From assembly GCA_026390735.1 (NCBI GenBank), contig JAPLFJ010000066.1:1-44615 (forward strand): a stretch of DNA of 44,615 nucleotides, given 5' to 3'. The stretch comes from Ignavibacteriota bacterium. GTDB taxonomy: Bacteria; Bacteroidota; Ignavibacteria; Tepidaquicellales; Tepidaquicellaceae. The translations under genes and the position numbers were made by a program. Shown piece after piece: positions 1-7,075 of the stretch (the first letter of the stretch is position 1; each line of letters starts with the position of its first letter). The notes under the pieces are model-generated. The model made no database searches and was not told where the DNA came from. It worked only from the letters and a program-made list of their open reading frames with translations.

Positions 1-358
1 CGTTACGGCTTACTTACTGTTTCAAAGAGCTTCAACATGTTCATCGCTAAACATGTTGTCTTTGTCACTTATAACTGAACGACAAATTAGTTATGTCAGA
101 CTTTCACTGACTTGCACTTCAACGCTTCGTGACGCACCTAAAACACCAAAGCACCAAAAAAGCAAAACAACTCACCATCCACCGAGGCAGACTCATAGAG
201 GTTTTTAAGTAAAGATATAGAGATTGTATTAGTAGAGATGACCCAGAGGGTACCCCCTGCTAAGAAACGCTTCGCGTATCTGCTTCGCGAGTAGGTATGA
301 CAGAGGTGGAAGATCATGGTTGAGTGGAAGATTATGGTTGAGTGGAAGATTTGAATGA
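1..358. other. Non-coding edge region with hairpins and short repeats
   Basis: I find no convincing gene here. The first 111 bases contain three consecutive inverted repeats: a 9-bp stem at 33-41/50-58, a 6-bp stem ATAACT/AGTTAT at 71-76/89-94, and GTCAG/CTGAC at 95-99/107-111. A GC-richer patch at about 241-300 contains CGCTTCGCGTA, also seen at 6126-6136. Positions 311-346 are two copies of an 18-bp unit (see separate entry). All frames on both strands are interrupted within a few dozen codons. It could be the 3' side of a structured RNA or repeat that starts outside the window. Confidence 0.5.
311..350. repeat. 18-bp tandem repeat, two copies
   Basis: Two adjacent copies of an 18-bp unit (AGATYATGGTTGAGTGGA) lie at 311-328 and 329-346 and differ at one base; a third copy begins as AGAT at 347-350. 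The array sits just downstream of the tadA stop codon (359-361), so it may lie in the 3' end of that transcript. Confidence 0.8.
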
Positions 359-850
359 TTAATTTATTGAGAAGTTATTCAGGTTGCCAGGTATATCATT
401 GTTTCGCTTTTCGTTGAAGAAGGCTTTTATGAGAGAGCAGCATTCTGCATCGAGGATACCACCGTATACATTTATGTTATGATTCAGGTGATTGTTGTTT
501 GTTATGTTCAGAACAGAACCGCAGGCACCTGCTTTATTATCGTAGACACCGAAGTAGAGGTTCTCAAGTTTTGCAAGGACAAGTGCACCCGCGCACATGG
601 AACAGGGTTCAAGAGTCACGTACATCGAACATCCTTTAAGTTGTTTGGTTTTAAGTGCATCGAACGCAGAAGTAAGTGCCATCATTTCAGCGTGGGCAGT
701 CGGGTCGGTGAGCATTTCTACCTGATTGTGGGCTTTGGCGATGATTCTGTTTTCATAGACTATGATACAGCCAACAGGAACTTCGTTACCGTCGAAGGCC
801 TTCTCTGCTTCCTTAAGAGCAATCTTCATCCAGTTAGAATGGACTTCCAT
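359..850 (-). CDS. tadA: tRNA-specific adenosine deaminase TadA
   Basis: A 163-residue cytidine/deoxycytidylate deaminase-fold protein. TadA converts adenosine 34 of the tRNA-Arg(ACG) anticodon to inosine in the cytoplasm. Visible motifs are the zinc and proton-shuttle signature HAE (H53, E55) and the second zinc motif PCSMC with C83 and C86, and the N-terminal GNEVPVGCII block typical of TadA. The length is normal for the family. The ATG at 850 overlaps the stop codon of the upstream gene by one base (TGATG), indicating translational coupling. A relaxed-specificity nucleoside deaminase is possible, but the GNEVPVG block and spacing favour TadA. Confidence 0.93.
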   Translation of the reverse strand: MEVHSNWMKIALKEAEKAFDGNEVPVGCIIVYENRIIAKAHNQVEMLTDPTAHAEMMALTSAFDALKTKQLKGCSMYVTLEPCSMCAGALVLAKLENLYFGVYDNKAGACGSVLNITNNNHLNHNINVYGGILDAECCSLIKAFFNEKRNNDIPGNLNNFSIN

Positions 851-2043
851 CAGCCTGTAATCTCCGGTTTTATTTCAGGCTCGGGACTCTTTGCACGCTT
901 CTTCATTATTTCAGTGAAGTTATAGAACTTAAATCCTTTTCTTTTCAGTTTATAACTTTCATTCCTGAAATAGTTAATATCATCGTTATTAAAATCAACG
1001 AGGTATACCATACTCTTAGCACCCTTCTGGCTTCTGTTTTGTATATCGCTGAAGAAAATGTTTACCTTCTTACCGCTTTTCTCTTCAGACGCAAACTTAA
1101 TCAGGATTGTATCCTTGTATGCTTTTAGGTTATACTTTGAAAACTCCATAAGTAAATCTGTTTCCATCGGATGAATCTTTTTCGGGTTCAGTATAATAAC
1201 GGCTGAGGCTTTATCGTATTCATAACAGGTCGACCTTACTTTAGACCTCAATTCCTTCGGTGACATTTCCTTCTTAAACTCGGAAAGTAAATCATCCTCA
1301 GTACCTATATCAAGGAAAAGAACGTAATCCCTCTTAGTGTCCATCACAACTGTCTGTGCGTCTATACGCGAAACCATATCGGGAAGTACAACGGAGAACT
1401 TATCAGGAAGCAAAAGCATCTTTTCGAGTTGCGGAAGAGGAATATTTTCAACGTTGTTGAGAATCAGGCAAACATCTGCAGCATCTCGCTTTATCTTATC
1501 TGAAAATTCAAGGTTAACGTAAGCAAGAGTTTTATTGGATGAGTCCTTCTTGTTAAAAATATTTATCATCAGGTTACCGGACTTCGGGTCTTCGTTTGCC
1601 GTACAGTCGAAATCATACTCAAACAAAGAACTCTTAATTTCAAGGTTTACTTCAGCAGTAGAAACATCTTTCGGGATTTGTATATTCTTCGCAAACCACA
1701 GTGCATCGTTCACAACAGGTTTTGTCTTTTTATCGGTCTTTAACTCAGTCTTTTTGCCGGTTTTACCTTTTACGGGTTTAGCCACTTCCACTTTGTTCAC
1801 ATCGGAAATCCATTCTTTCTTGATTCCGAAAAGCGAGGCGATGGAATCAATTTTTACGGGCAGGATTTTCTTCAGTTCGTCGGAAGAAAGAATCTTCACT
1901 TCATTCGTGCTGAATTCTTTTATTAGGGCTTTATCTTTCACCAGACTCATACGGTAAAAGAATGCGAGTACTATCATAACAACGAACAATACTACAGCGA
2001 GTACTAATTTATTCTTTCTGCTATTAAAAAATTCCACCAGCAT
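850..2043 (-). CDS. Membrane-anchored protein resembling a degenerate polysaccharide deacetylase
   Basis: A 397-residue protein with a single N-terminal membrane segment (about residues 12-31), then a basic Lys/Thr-rich linker (about 85-110) and a soluble domain, presumably periplasmic. The stretch VCLILNNVENIPLPQLEKML followed by FSVVLPDMV has the strand-helix-strand layout of the divergent polysaccharide deacetylase (YibQ-type) family, where the first strand normally ends in a DD pair and a later strand carries HxPME. Here those positions read NN and FLDIG, so catalysis looks unlikely. It overlaps tadA by one base and starts 3 bases after the stop of the aldo/keto reductase gene, so it lies inside an operon. 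The family assignment is tentative. Confidence 0.5.
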   Translation of the reverse strand: MLVEFFNSRKNKLVLAVVLFVVMIVLAFFYRMSLVKDKALIKEFSTNEVKILSSDELKKILPVKIDSIASLFGIKKEWISDVNKVEVAKPVKGKTGKKTELKTDKKTKPVVNDALWFAKNIQIPKDVSTAEVNLEIKSSLFEYDFDCTANEDPKSGNLMINIFNKKDSSNKTLAYVNLEFSDKIKRDAADVCLILNNVENIPLPQLEKMLLLPDKFSVVLPDMVSRIDAQTVVMDTKRDYVLFLDIGTEDDLLSEFKKEMSPKELRSKVRSTCYEYDKASAVIILNPKKIHPMETDLLMEFSKYNLKAYKDTILIKFASEEKSGKKVNIFFSDIQNRSQKGAKSMVYLVDFNNDDINYFRNESYKLKRKGFKFYNFTEIMKKRAKSPEPEIKPEITG

Positions 2044-2046
2044 AAT

Positions 2047-3489
2047 TTATTCAGTTTCGTTAATAACGCTTTCCTTAATCTTACTCAGAATCTTATCACA
2101 TTGTTTCAATGTCTCGCAATTAATCACTGCCAGAATATTATCCACATACTCTTCTTTTCTTGCACCGACGAGAACTATATCAACACCATCGACTGAAGCC
2201 ACTGTAAGCAGGGCTTTCTGTGACAGAGTCAACGGTTTCACTTCGTCGGGAATAAAATCATTAATAAGCGAATGGAAATATTCGGCACGCTTATTGGCAA
2301 AGCCTTTGTAGTAGTTTGAAATCATACTAAGAAGTTTAAACACAAACTTCATATACCTGTCGAAGAGTTCAACGAAGTAATCATCTTTGATTTTCTCATC
2401 GAAGAAATCAATCAGGTTATTAATCTTAAAAGAAAGATGCTGCTCTATGAAATCGTTGAAGTGTTCGATTGAGCCGAACTTCTCCCAGTTACTGCCGAGT
2501 GCCCTTCCGAAGACAAAGTTATTGCTAAGAAACGAAATATCGTCAGTATCAAGATTCAGGTTTGTGATTGCATCTTTCAGGAAATCATCTTCGATAGAAT
2601 TTACGACTTCGAGATATTTTAAAAACTCTGCCTTATTGAATGTATCCGTCTTAAAATCTGCAAGGCGTACGAGTCCATTGTCAGTGATGGCATTCAGAGG
2701 TCTGTTTGTAATCACATTCAGACCTTTTTCCTTTGCGTATTCGAGCACAGACTTTGTGTGTCCGCACTGGTTTTTATTCAGACAGGCTTCAGATTCGAGC
2801 AGGTTAAAAGGAAGCTGAATGTATTTGAAATGATTGTCAGGACTTATTTCCTGAGCAACTTCATAGACCTTTTCGAGCGATGTGAAATCGAACAGAACAT
2901 CGTTCAGGGGAAAAGTGTTTGAGGAAATACCGTAGTACTTAATTTTTCCTTCTTTCACTTTTTCTTCAAGATATTTAAACGCCTCTTTAATTCTTTTATA
3001 GTATACTTTTTGTGAATCTTCTTTTTCAAACGCATTCTTTCGTGCGTTGCGCAGGTAGTATTCTGTGTTGTGAAGCAGGTAAACGTCAATGTATCCTCCG
3101 TTATTCTGGTCGAGTCTGTGAAGCTGGCGGTTCATCTGGTCTTCGAGGAATTCGGGATGGATGCAGTGCCACAGTCCTTCTTCGAACTCAACGACATCGG
3201 GAAACGGAGTACCGTTCTTCAGTTTCTTCACTGCAAACTGATAGTTTGTTCCCTGGATGTATCCTCCCTTTGTAATAAGTGTAACGTCTTCCCTTTTCAG
3301 TTTACCGCTTGCGATTACATCGTTCAGGACATTACCGATAAGAATCTCGCTTCTGCCGTCGCAATAGTTTGCCGAAGTATCGATGATTCTGATGCCGGAA
3401 TGAATAGCTTTATGAAGAGCGCTGAAGTGTTCTTCAATTCTGTTATCAATCCTGTAACAACCAAATCCTATTTTTGCAACATTATTCAT
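2047..3489 (-). CDS. Aldo/keto reductase family protein, long form
   Basis: A 480-residue protein whose first 270 residues look like an aldo/keto reductase (TIM barrel, NADPH-dependent carbonyl reduction). The catalytic tetrad is visible as D37, Y42 (DTSANY), K74 (LITKGG) and H140 (YLLHN), followed by the YYGISSN strand. The family is usually 280-350 residues. Here about 150 residues rich in Asp, Asn, Phe and Lys separate the barrel core from a C-terminal block VDIVLVGARKEEYVDNIL, which is the normal cofactor-binding end of the family, so the extra material is an internal insertion. It lies one base from the upstream DUF2721 gene. The substrate cannot be predicted. Confidence 0.85.
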   Translation of the reverse strand: MNNVAKIGFGCYRIDNRIEEHFSALHKAIHSGIRIIDTSANYCDGRSEILIGNVLNDVIASGKLKREDVTLITKGGYIQGTNYQFAVKKLKNGTPFPDVVEFEEGLWHCIHPEFLEDQMNRQLHRLDQNNGGYIDVYLLHNTEYYLRNARKNAFEKEDSQKVYYKRIKEAFKYLEEKVKEGKIKYYGISSNTFPLNDVLFDFTSLEKVYEVAQEISPDNHFKYIQLPFNLLESEACLNKNQCGHTKSVLEYAKEKGLNVITNRPLNAITDNGLVRLADFKTDTFNKAEFLKYLEVVNSIEDDFLKDAITNLNLDTDDISFLSNNFVFGRALGSNWEKFGSIEHFNDFIEQHLSFKINNLIDFFDEKIKDDYFVELFDRYMKFVFKLLSMISNYYKGFANKRAEYFHSLINDFIPDEVKPLTLSQKALLTVASVDGVDIVLVGARKEEYVDNILAVINCETLKQCDKILSKIKESVINETE

Positions 3490-3966
3490 TTATTCGGCTT
3501 TAATTTCAAGTTCAAGAATTTTATAACCTTTAAGAGTTTCCGTTAAGGAATAAATCAGTCCTATGCCAACGCTAATAAGTCCGAGAATAAAAGTTGATAG
3601 AGCAATGTAATCAGTAATCTTTGTGTTGAGAAAAATATCGATGCCTATCAGCAATGAAGTGAAGATAAACAGGAACAAACCTAAAACGTAAAAGAGTATT
3701 ACGTTCCTTACGAGTTTCAGCCTGAAGAGTAACTGCTGCAGTTGACTTGAAATGCTCTGAAGTCTTGTGGTTTCGAAGTAATCCAGTTCTTTATCAGAAT
3801 TCATTTTGTTATGATGTCTTCTTCTTTCCTCATTAAGTATTCTGAGTCTGTTCGTAATTGACGAATATTTATTGCTGATGCCGAGCAACAGCAAGCCGCA
3901 GGCTGAAATCATCACTGCAGGTGCCAGCATCAGTTGAATCGTTTTGAAATATATATCTGCTCCCAT
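3490..3966 (-). CDS. DUF2721 family membrane protein
   Basis: A 158-residue integral membrane protein. It has an N-terminal hydrophobic segment (about 11-29) followed by the polar helix NKYSSITNRLRILNEERR that is characteristic of DUF2721 proteins, then two further membrane segments (about 88-112 and 118-140). The function of the family is unknown. It is the first gene of the four-gene minus-strand run ending with tadA, with the next gene following directly. Its promoter should lie in the long AT-rich region to the right. Confidence 0.8.
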   Translation of the reverse strand: MGADIYFKTIQLMLAPAVMISACGLLLLGISNKYSSITNRLRILNEERRRHHNKMNSDKELDYFETTRLQSISSQLQQLLFRLKLVRNVILFYVLGLFLFIFTSLLIGIDIFLNTKITDYIALSTFILGLISVGIGLIYSLTETLKGYKILELEIKAE

Positions 3967-4021
3967 TATTTAAATTACAAATAATAAAATATTAATAACA
4001 TTCAAATTGAAAGGAAAAGAA

Positions 4022-4070
4022 CGCACACTGAAGAGAATGATATAGACTGATTCTCACTGATTAAATAATA
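4022..4070. repeat. Dispersed repeat copy A
   Basis: This segment begins CGCACACTGA and ends with ACTGATT...ACTGATTAAA. A second diverged copy with the same start and end lies at 15085-15133, also in an intergenic gap. Both have the same overall length, about 49 bp. Confidence 0.6.
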
Positions 4071-4197
4071 TTTCAGGGAAAGAGATAAGCACAAATACTG
4101 ATGGATGGGAATTAAAGAAATAAGAAAATTAAAAATAGAACGCGGATTTACGCGAATTGGACAGATTTACACGGATTTCATAAGAAAAGAATAAGTT

Positions 4198-4328
4198 TGA
4201 TTATGAGAACATTATTCGAGTGTTATTGGAGAGTTATTGATTGGTTATGGTTTTGTTATAAATTGGTTATGGTTTTGTTATAAATTGGTAATAGATTGGT
4301 TATGGGTTTGTATAAACTGGTTATAGAT
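4198..4328. repeat. 11-bp-periodic imperfect tandem array, block 1
   Basis: The sequence can be cut into twelve successive units of 11 bp (one of 10 bp) with a shared core like GTTATNNA. Examples are TGGTTATGGTT at 4242-4252, TTGTTATAAAT at 4253-4263, and exact copies of both at 4264-4274 and 4275-4285. The best-conserved part is therefore also a perfect 22-bp repeat. The outer units are degenerate. The period is close to one helical turn. Confidence 0.8.
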
Positions 4329-4401
4329 TTATACTTTGCACAGGAATAAAGAGATTTATAGTGGAATTTTAAGTTCCTGAAATAAATTCCGATACCCACA
4401 T

Positions 4402-4500
4402 AAGTATTGGTGATATACGAGTGAAGTATTAGTGGAATATAAGTGAATGGAACCTTGATGGAACTGAAATGGTACTTTAATGGGACTCAAATGGAATAGT
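4402..4500. repeat. 11-bp-periodic imperfect tandem array, block 2
   Basis: Nine consecutive 11-bp units. The first four share an end in GTG (AAGTATTGGTG, ATATACGAGTG, AAGTATTAGTG, GAATATAAGTG). The last five share the start AATGG or GATGG (for example AATGGAACCTT, GATGGAACTGA, AATGGGACTCA). The unit sequence differs from block 1 but the period is identical, with no indels across 99 bp. Confidence 0.8.
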
Positions 4501-4725
4501 GCTAATAAACGACTGTTTTTATCGTAAGATAAAAATGATTTCTTTTTGAAGAACATTTTAAAATCCGAAAAAGGGTTTCGAAAGAAACGATTGTACATAT
4601 TGATACTTGCAAGAGGATAATTTGGTTTTACACGAAATAGAATAACCAGCTATAAAATATGCTTTGTATTTTTTATTCTTTTCTCTTAAATTACATTAGG
4701 TTTCCCAAAATAATAAATAATATCT

Positions 4726-6111
4726 ATGAATAAATTTATTGTTGCCGTCATTACTTTACTAACACTTAACTCTTCGTTGATTATTTTAAATTCTGATGCA
4801 CAGTGGGTGAATTACACACTTCCTTATAACGGTATTGCTGGTACAATTGGATTCTTTAATGCTAACACTGGAGTTTCCTCCGGAAGTAATATGAGCAGTT
4901 TACAATTATATTACACTACCAATGCCGGCAGTAACTGGGTTTTATCGACATATCCTTTGGAAATTAATAATCTGGCTGATGTTCAATTTATGAATTCTTC
5001 TATAGTATATGCCTGTGGGAATGAAGCGATTGCTCCTGCAAGTTACAGAACAGCATTTTTAAAGTCTGCTAATTCAGGTATTACATGGGTAAAAGTTGGA
5101 GCATCTGATACTTTAAAGGGGAGTATGGATAATATGCATTTCTTTGATGCAAACACTGGCTATGCATTAATAGATTCAAGTCTGACAGGTAACACAAGAT
5201 TATATAAAACTACAAATGTGGGTGTAAACTGGCAAAGGATTCAACTTATTGAAGCTGGAATGAAACTAAATAACCTATATTTCTTCGACATGAACACGGG
5301 AATTATCAGCGGCAAGAAATATAACGGCGGACCTGCGGGATTGTACGGAGTAATATACAAGACAACAAACGGGGGGATAAGTTTCATTAAGACAACTTAT
5401 TCTGGAGCAAGTGAAATAAGAGATTTTACATTTTTGAATTCTACAACAGGAATAGCAACTGGTTTTAGTAAAACTGGGGGTACAACAATATACAGGACTA
5501 CAAATTCAGGAAGTCAATGGGATTCAATTCTATATCTTTCAACCAGAACAATTAATAACATTGAGAGCATTCAGAATACAGGCACTGCTTTTGCAATTGG
5601 AAATATGATGGACACTATAAATGGTTATATCGTGATTTCAACAATAAAAACTACAAATTACGGTACAAACTGGGTAGTAAAAGATATAAATCAAAATACA
5701 CTTGTATCTGGACTATCTTTAATAGACCAGAATAAATTTATGATGAGCGGTGGAGATTTGTATTCAAACCCGTATGGTCCGGCAAGAATCTTTATATCAA
5801 CGAATGGCGGAAATGTGTTTGTGAATCAGATTGGTTCTAACGTGCCGTCTTCATATTCTTTGGGGCAGAACTATCCGAACCCGTTTAATCCGAGAACAGC
5901 TATTTCGTTGTGTTTGCCAGTTGTCAGTTTTGTATCATTAAAAGTTTATGATATTATGGGACGCGAGGTTCAGACGCTGGTGAATGAGAATTTGCAACCG
6001 GGGACTTATGAGACGACGCTTGACGGGAGTATGCTGAACAGCGGAGTGTATTTTTATAAGTTGGTGACGGATGGGTACTCTGAGACAAAGAGGATGCTGC
6101 TTGTGAAGTGA
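4726..6111 (+). CDS. T9SS-secreted Ycf48/BNR-like repeat protein
   Basis: A 461-residue exported protein. Residues 1-26 form a signal peptide with likely cleavage after DAQ. Residues about 30-370 contain at least seven degenerate repeats of the Ycf48/BNR type, each pairing FFNANTG-like and TTNxGxxW-like motifs (for example TTNVGVNW, TTNSGSQW, TTNYGTNW), predicting a beta-propeller. The C-terminal 85 residues are a T9SS type A sorting domain: linker YSLGQNYPNPFNP, the strand KVYDIMGREVQTL and the tail ending RMLLVK. It is thus probably secreted through the type IX system and attached to the cell surface. The repeats usually mediate protein binding or stability; the ligand is unknown. A copy of the last 14 codons follows the stop. 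Confidence 0.9.
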   Translation: MNKFIVAVITLLTLNSSLIILNSDAQWVNYTLPYNGIAGTIGFFNANTGVSSGSNMSSLQLYYTTNAGSNWVLSTYPLEINNLADVQFMNSSIVYACGNEAIAPASYRTAFLKSANSGITWVKVGASDTLKGSMDNMHFFDANTGYALIDSSLTGNTRLYKTTNVGVNWQRIQLIEAGMKLNNLYFFDMNTGIISGKKYNGGPAGLYGVIYKTTNGGISFIKTTYSGASEIRDFTFLNSTTGIATGFSKTGGTTIYRTTNSGSQWDSILYLSTRTINNIESIQNTGTAFAIGNMMDTINGYIVISTIKTTNYGTNWVVKDINQNTLVSGLSLIDQNKFMMSGGDLYSNPYGPARIFISTNGGNVFVNQIGSNVPSSYSLGQNYPNPFNPRTAISLCLPVVSFVSLKVYDIMGREVQTLVNENLQPGTYETTLDGSMLNSGVYFYKLVTDGYSETKRMLLVK

Positions 6112-6201
6112 CCATACCCACCCCCCGCTTCGCGTACCCTTCCTAGGAGGGGAATCTTTGATGGGTATACGGAGACGAAGAGGACGCTGATGGTGAAGTA
6201 G
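6070..6201 (+). repeat. Direct repeat of the T9SS tail flanking a short GC-rich insert
   Basis: Bases 6070-6111, encoding DGYSETKRMLLVK and the TGA stop, are repeated at 6160-6201, encoding DGYTETKRTLMVK and a TAG stop. The offset is exactly 90 bp, so the second copy is in the same frame and no other stop lies between. The 48 bases between the copies contain CGCTTCGCGTA and the palindrome CCTAGG within CCCTTCCTAGGAGGGG. Confidence 0.85.
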
Positions 6202-6273
6202 TTATCCGTTGTTCATTGAAAGTTGATAGAAAAAGATATGAGCGAAAGAATAAAACATTTTAACATAAAGAGA

Positions 6274-6873
6274 ATGAAAAAGCTAATTGGATTGTTAACA
6301 GTTGGAGTTGTTTTGTGTTTACTAATATCTTCTTGCAGTAAAGATAATCCTGCGGGAACAAGCAGTGGCGGTGATGTTATACGGCCATTGGCAATTGGAA
6401 ATTACTGGATTTATGACATAGATACTTCAACTGTAATACACAGCATATTTTATTGTGATACAATGCGGGTGGTATCATATGAGAATTTGAATGGTAACAC
6501 TGCTTATGGAATAAAGTATAACTGTTTTCCCACTCTGCAATATTTTAACAACAAAATTGACGGGCAATACTATTTTATGCAGACATATCATGATACAACT
6601 TATGAATATTCCCCCAGAATGTACATAAAATATCCGATAGCAATAAACGATACAATTACGGGACCTTTTGATGCGAAATTCAAATGTGTTTCATTAAGTG
6701 CTGCGTTTAATAACTTTTCGGGATGCATAGATTTAATACCTGTTATAGAATATCAGGGAGATTTGACAAATTATCACGAGTATTGGAGAGCGGGAATCGG
6801 CTTAATTGGGACTGAATATGATTACAAAGGGAAACATTACAGGAACAGATTAGTGGATTACAGGGTGCAGTAA
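6274..6873 (+). CDS. Secreted lipoprotein of unknown function
   Basis: About 200 residues from the ATG at 6274. That start is preferred over the TTG at 6223 and the ATG at 6238 because it places a lipoprotein signal peptide (KKLIGLLTVG core, lipobox ISSC with C21) at the N terminus. The mature part opens with a Ser/Gly/Asn linker and then a domain rich in Tyr, Thr and Asp with alternating strands (IGNYWIYDI, NTAYGIKYN, EYWRAGIGLIG). The GNYWIYD opening recalls lipoproteins common in Ignavibacteria-like genomes, but I cannot name a family. It is probably anchored to the outer membrane. It lies just after the duplicated T9SS tail. Confidence 0.8.
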   Translation: MKKLIGLLTVGVVLCLLISSCSKDNPAGTSSGGDVIRPLAIGNYWIYDIDTSTVIHSIFYCDTMRVVSYENLNGNTAYGIKYNCFPTLQYFNNKIDGQYYFMQTYHDTTYEYSPRMYIKYPIAINDTITGPFDAKFKCVSLSAAFNNFSGCIDLIPVIEYQGDLTNYHEYWRAGIGLIGTEYDYKGKHYRNRLVDYRVQ

Positions 6874-6910
6874 GTATTTAGCAATCCGTCGTTCAGGAGA
6901 AAAGATTAAC

Positions 6911-6960
6911 CTCCCCGTCCGTCCGCTTTAGCGGACGTCCACCCCTCCGATGGAGGGGAA
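6911..6960. repeat. GC-rich palindromic dispersed repeat
   Basis: Two adjacent hairpins occur between the lipoprotein gene and dnaN: GTCCGC/GCGGAC at 6921-6926/6931-6936, and CCCCTCC/GGAGGGG at 6942-6948/6952-6958. The CCTAGGAGGGGAAT stretch at 6143-6154 is closely related to GGAGGGGAAT here. No T-run follows, so it looks more like a dispersed repeat than an intrinsic terminator, although it could still slow transcription into dnaN. Confidence 0.6.
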
Positions 6961-6999
6961 TTTAAGACAAACTATGCGAAAATTTCACAAAAAATCCAA

Positions 7000-7032
7000 T
7001 TTGTAATAAATTGTAAATTCAGATTATTTTCG
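7000..7032 (+). promoter_or_regulatory. Candidate promoter of the dnaN operon
   Basis: TTTG at 7000-7003 and TATTTTCG at 7025-7032 are separated by 21 bp. This approximates the Bacteroidota consensus TTTG-N19/21-TAnnTTTG, with one mismatch in the second box. It lies 44 bp before the dnaN start codon. In such AT-rich DNA a chance match is possible. Confidence 0.3.
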
Positions 7033-7075
7033 GTATTTTCAGACTGTAAAACCTTAAATTAAACTATAATTTCAT

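Larger units (their letters stand above)
3967..4725. other. Divergent AT-rich intergenic region with periodic repeats
   Basis: A 759-bp gap between divergently transcribed units. It contains: a dispersed-repeat-like segment at 4022-4070; a GATTTACGCG/GATTTACACG pair at 4143-4176; two blocks of 11-bp-periodic sequence (4198-4328 and 4402-4500); and an 8-bp inverted repeat (TTTTTATC / GATAAAAA, 4516-4523 and 4528-4535). An open frame on the minus strand at 4356-4598 is read through the repeat block and is not credible as a gene. No clear DnaA box (TTATCCACA) was seen by eye. Confidence 0.75.

Noticed and set aside
479-925. 148-codon plus-strand frame opposite tadA
   Set aside because: It is antisense to a well-supported gene with catalytic motifs and crosses the tadA/upstream gene junction; composition is that of a shadow frame.
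3070-3546. 158-codon plus-strand frame opposite the aldo/keto reductase gene
   Set aside because: It lies antisense to the conserved catalytic region of the reductase and shows no family features.
4198-4500. CRISPR-like array in the periodic region
   Set aside because: The units are only 11 bp, directly adjacent, with no unique spacers, and there are no cas genes.
4356-4598. 80-codon open frame on the minus strand in the divergent gap
   Set aside because: It is read through the 11-bp repeat block, has no recognisable domain or ribosome binding site, and its composition follows the repeats.
6201-6209. GTTATCCGT as a DnaA box near dnaN
   Set aside because: It matches TTATCCACA poorly and is isolated; no cluster of boxes is visible.
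6911-6960. Hairpins before dnaN as an intrinsic terminator
   Set aside because: No T-run follows the stems; the motif recurs elsewhere as part of GC-rich repeats, so it was called a repeat.
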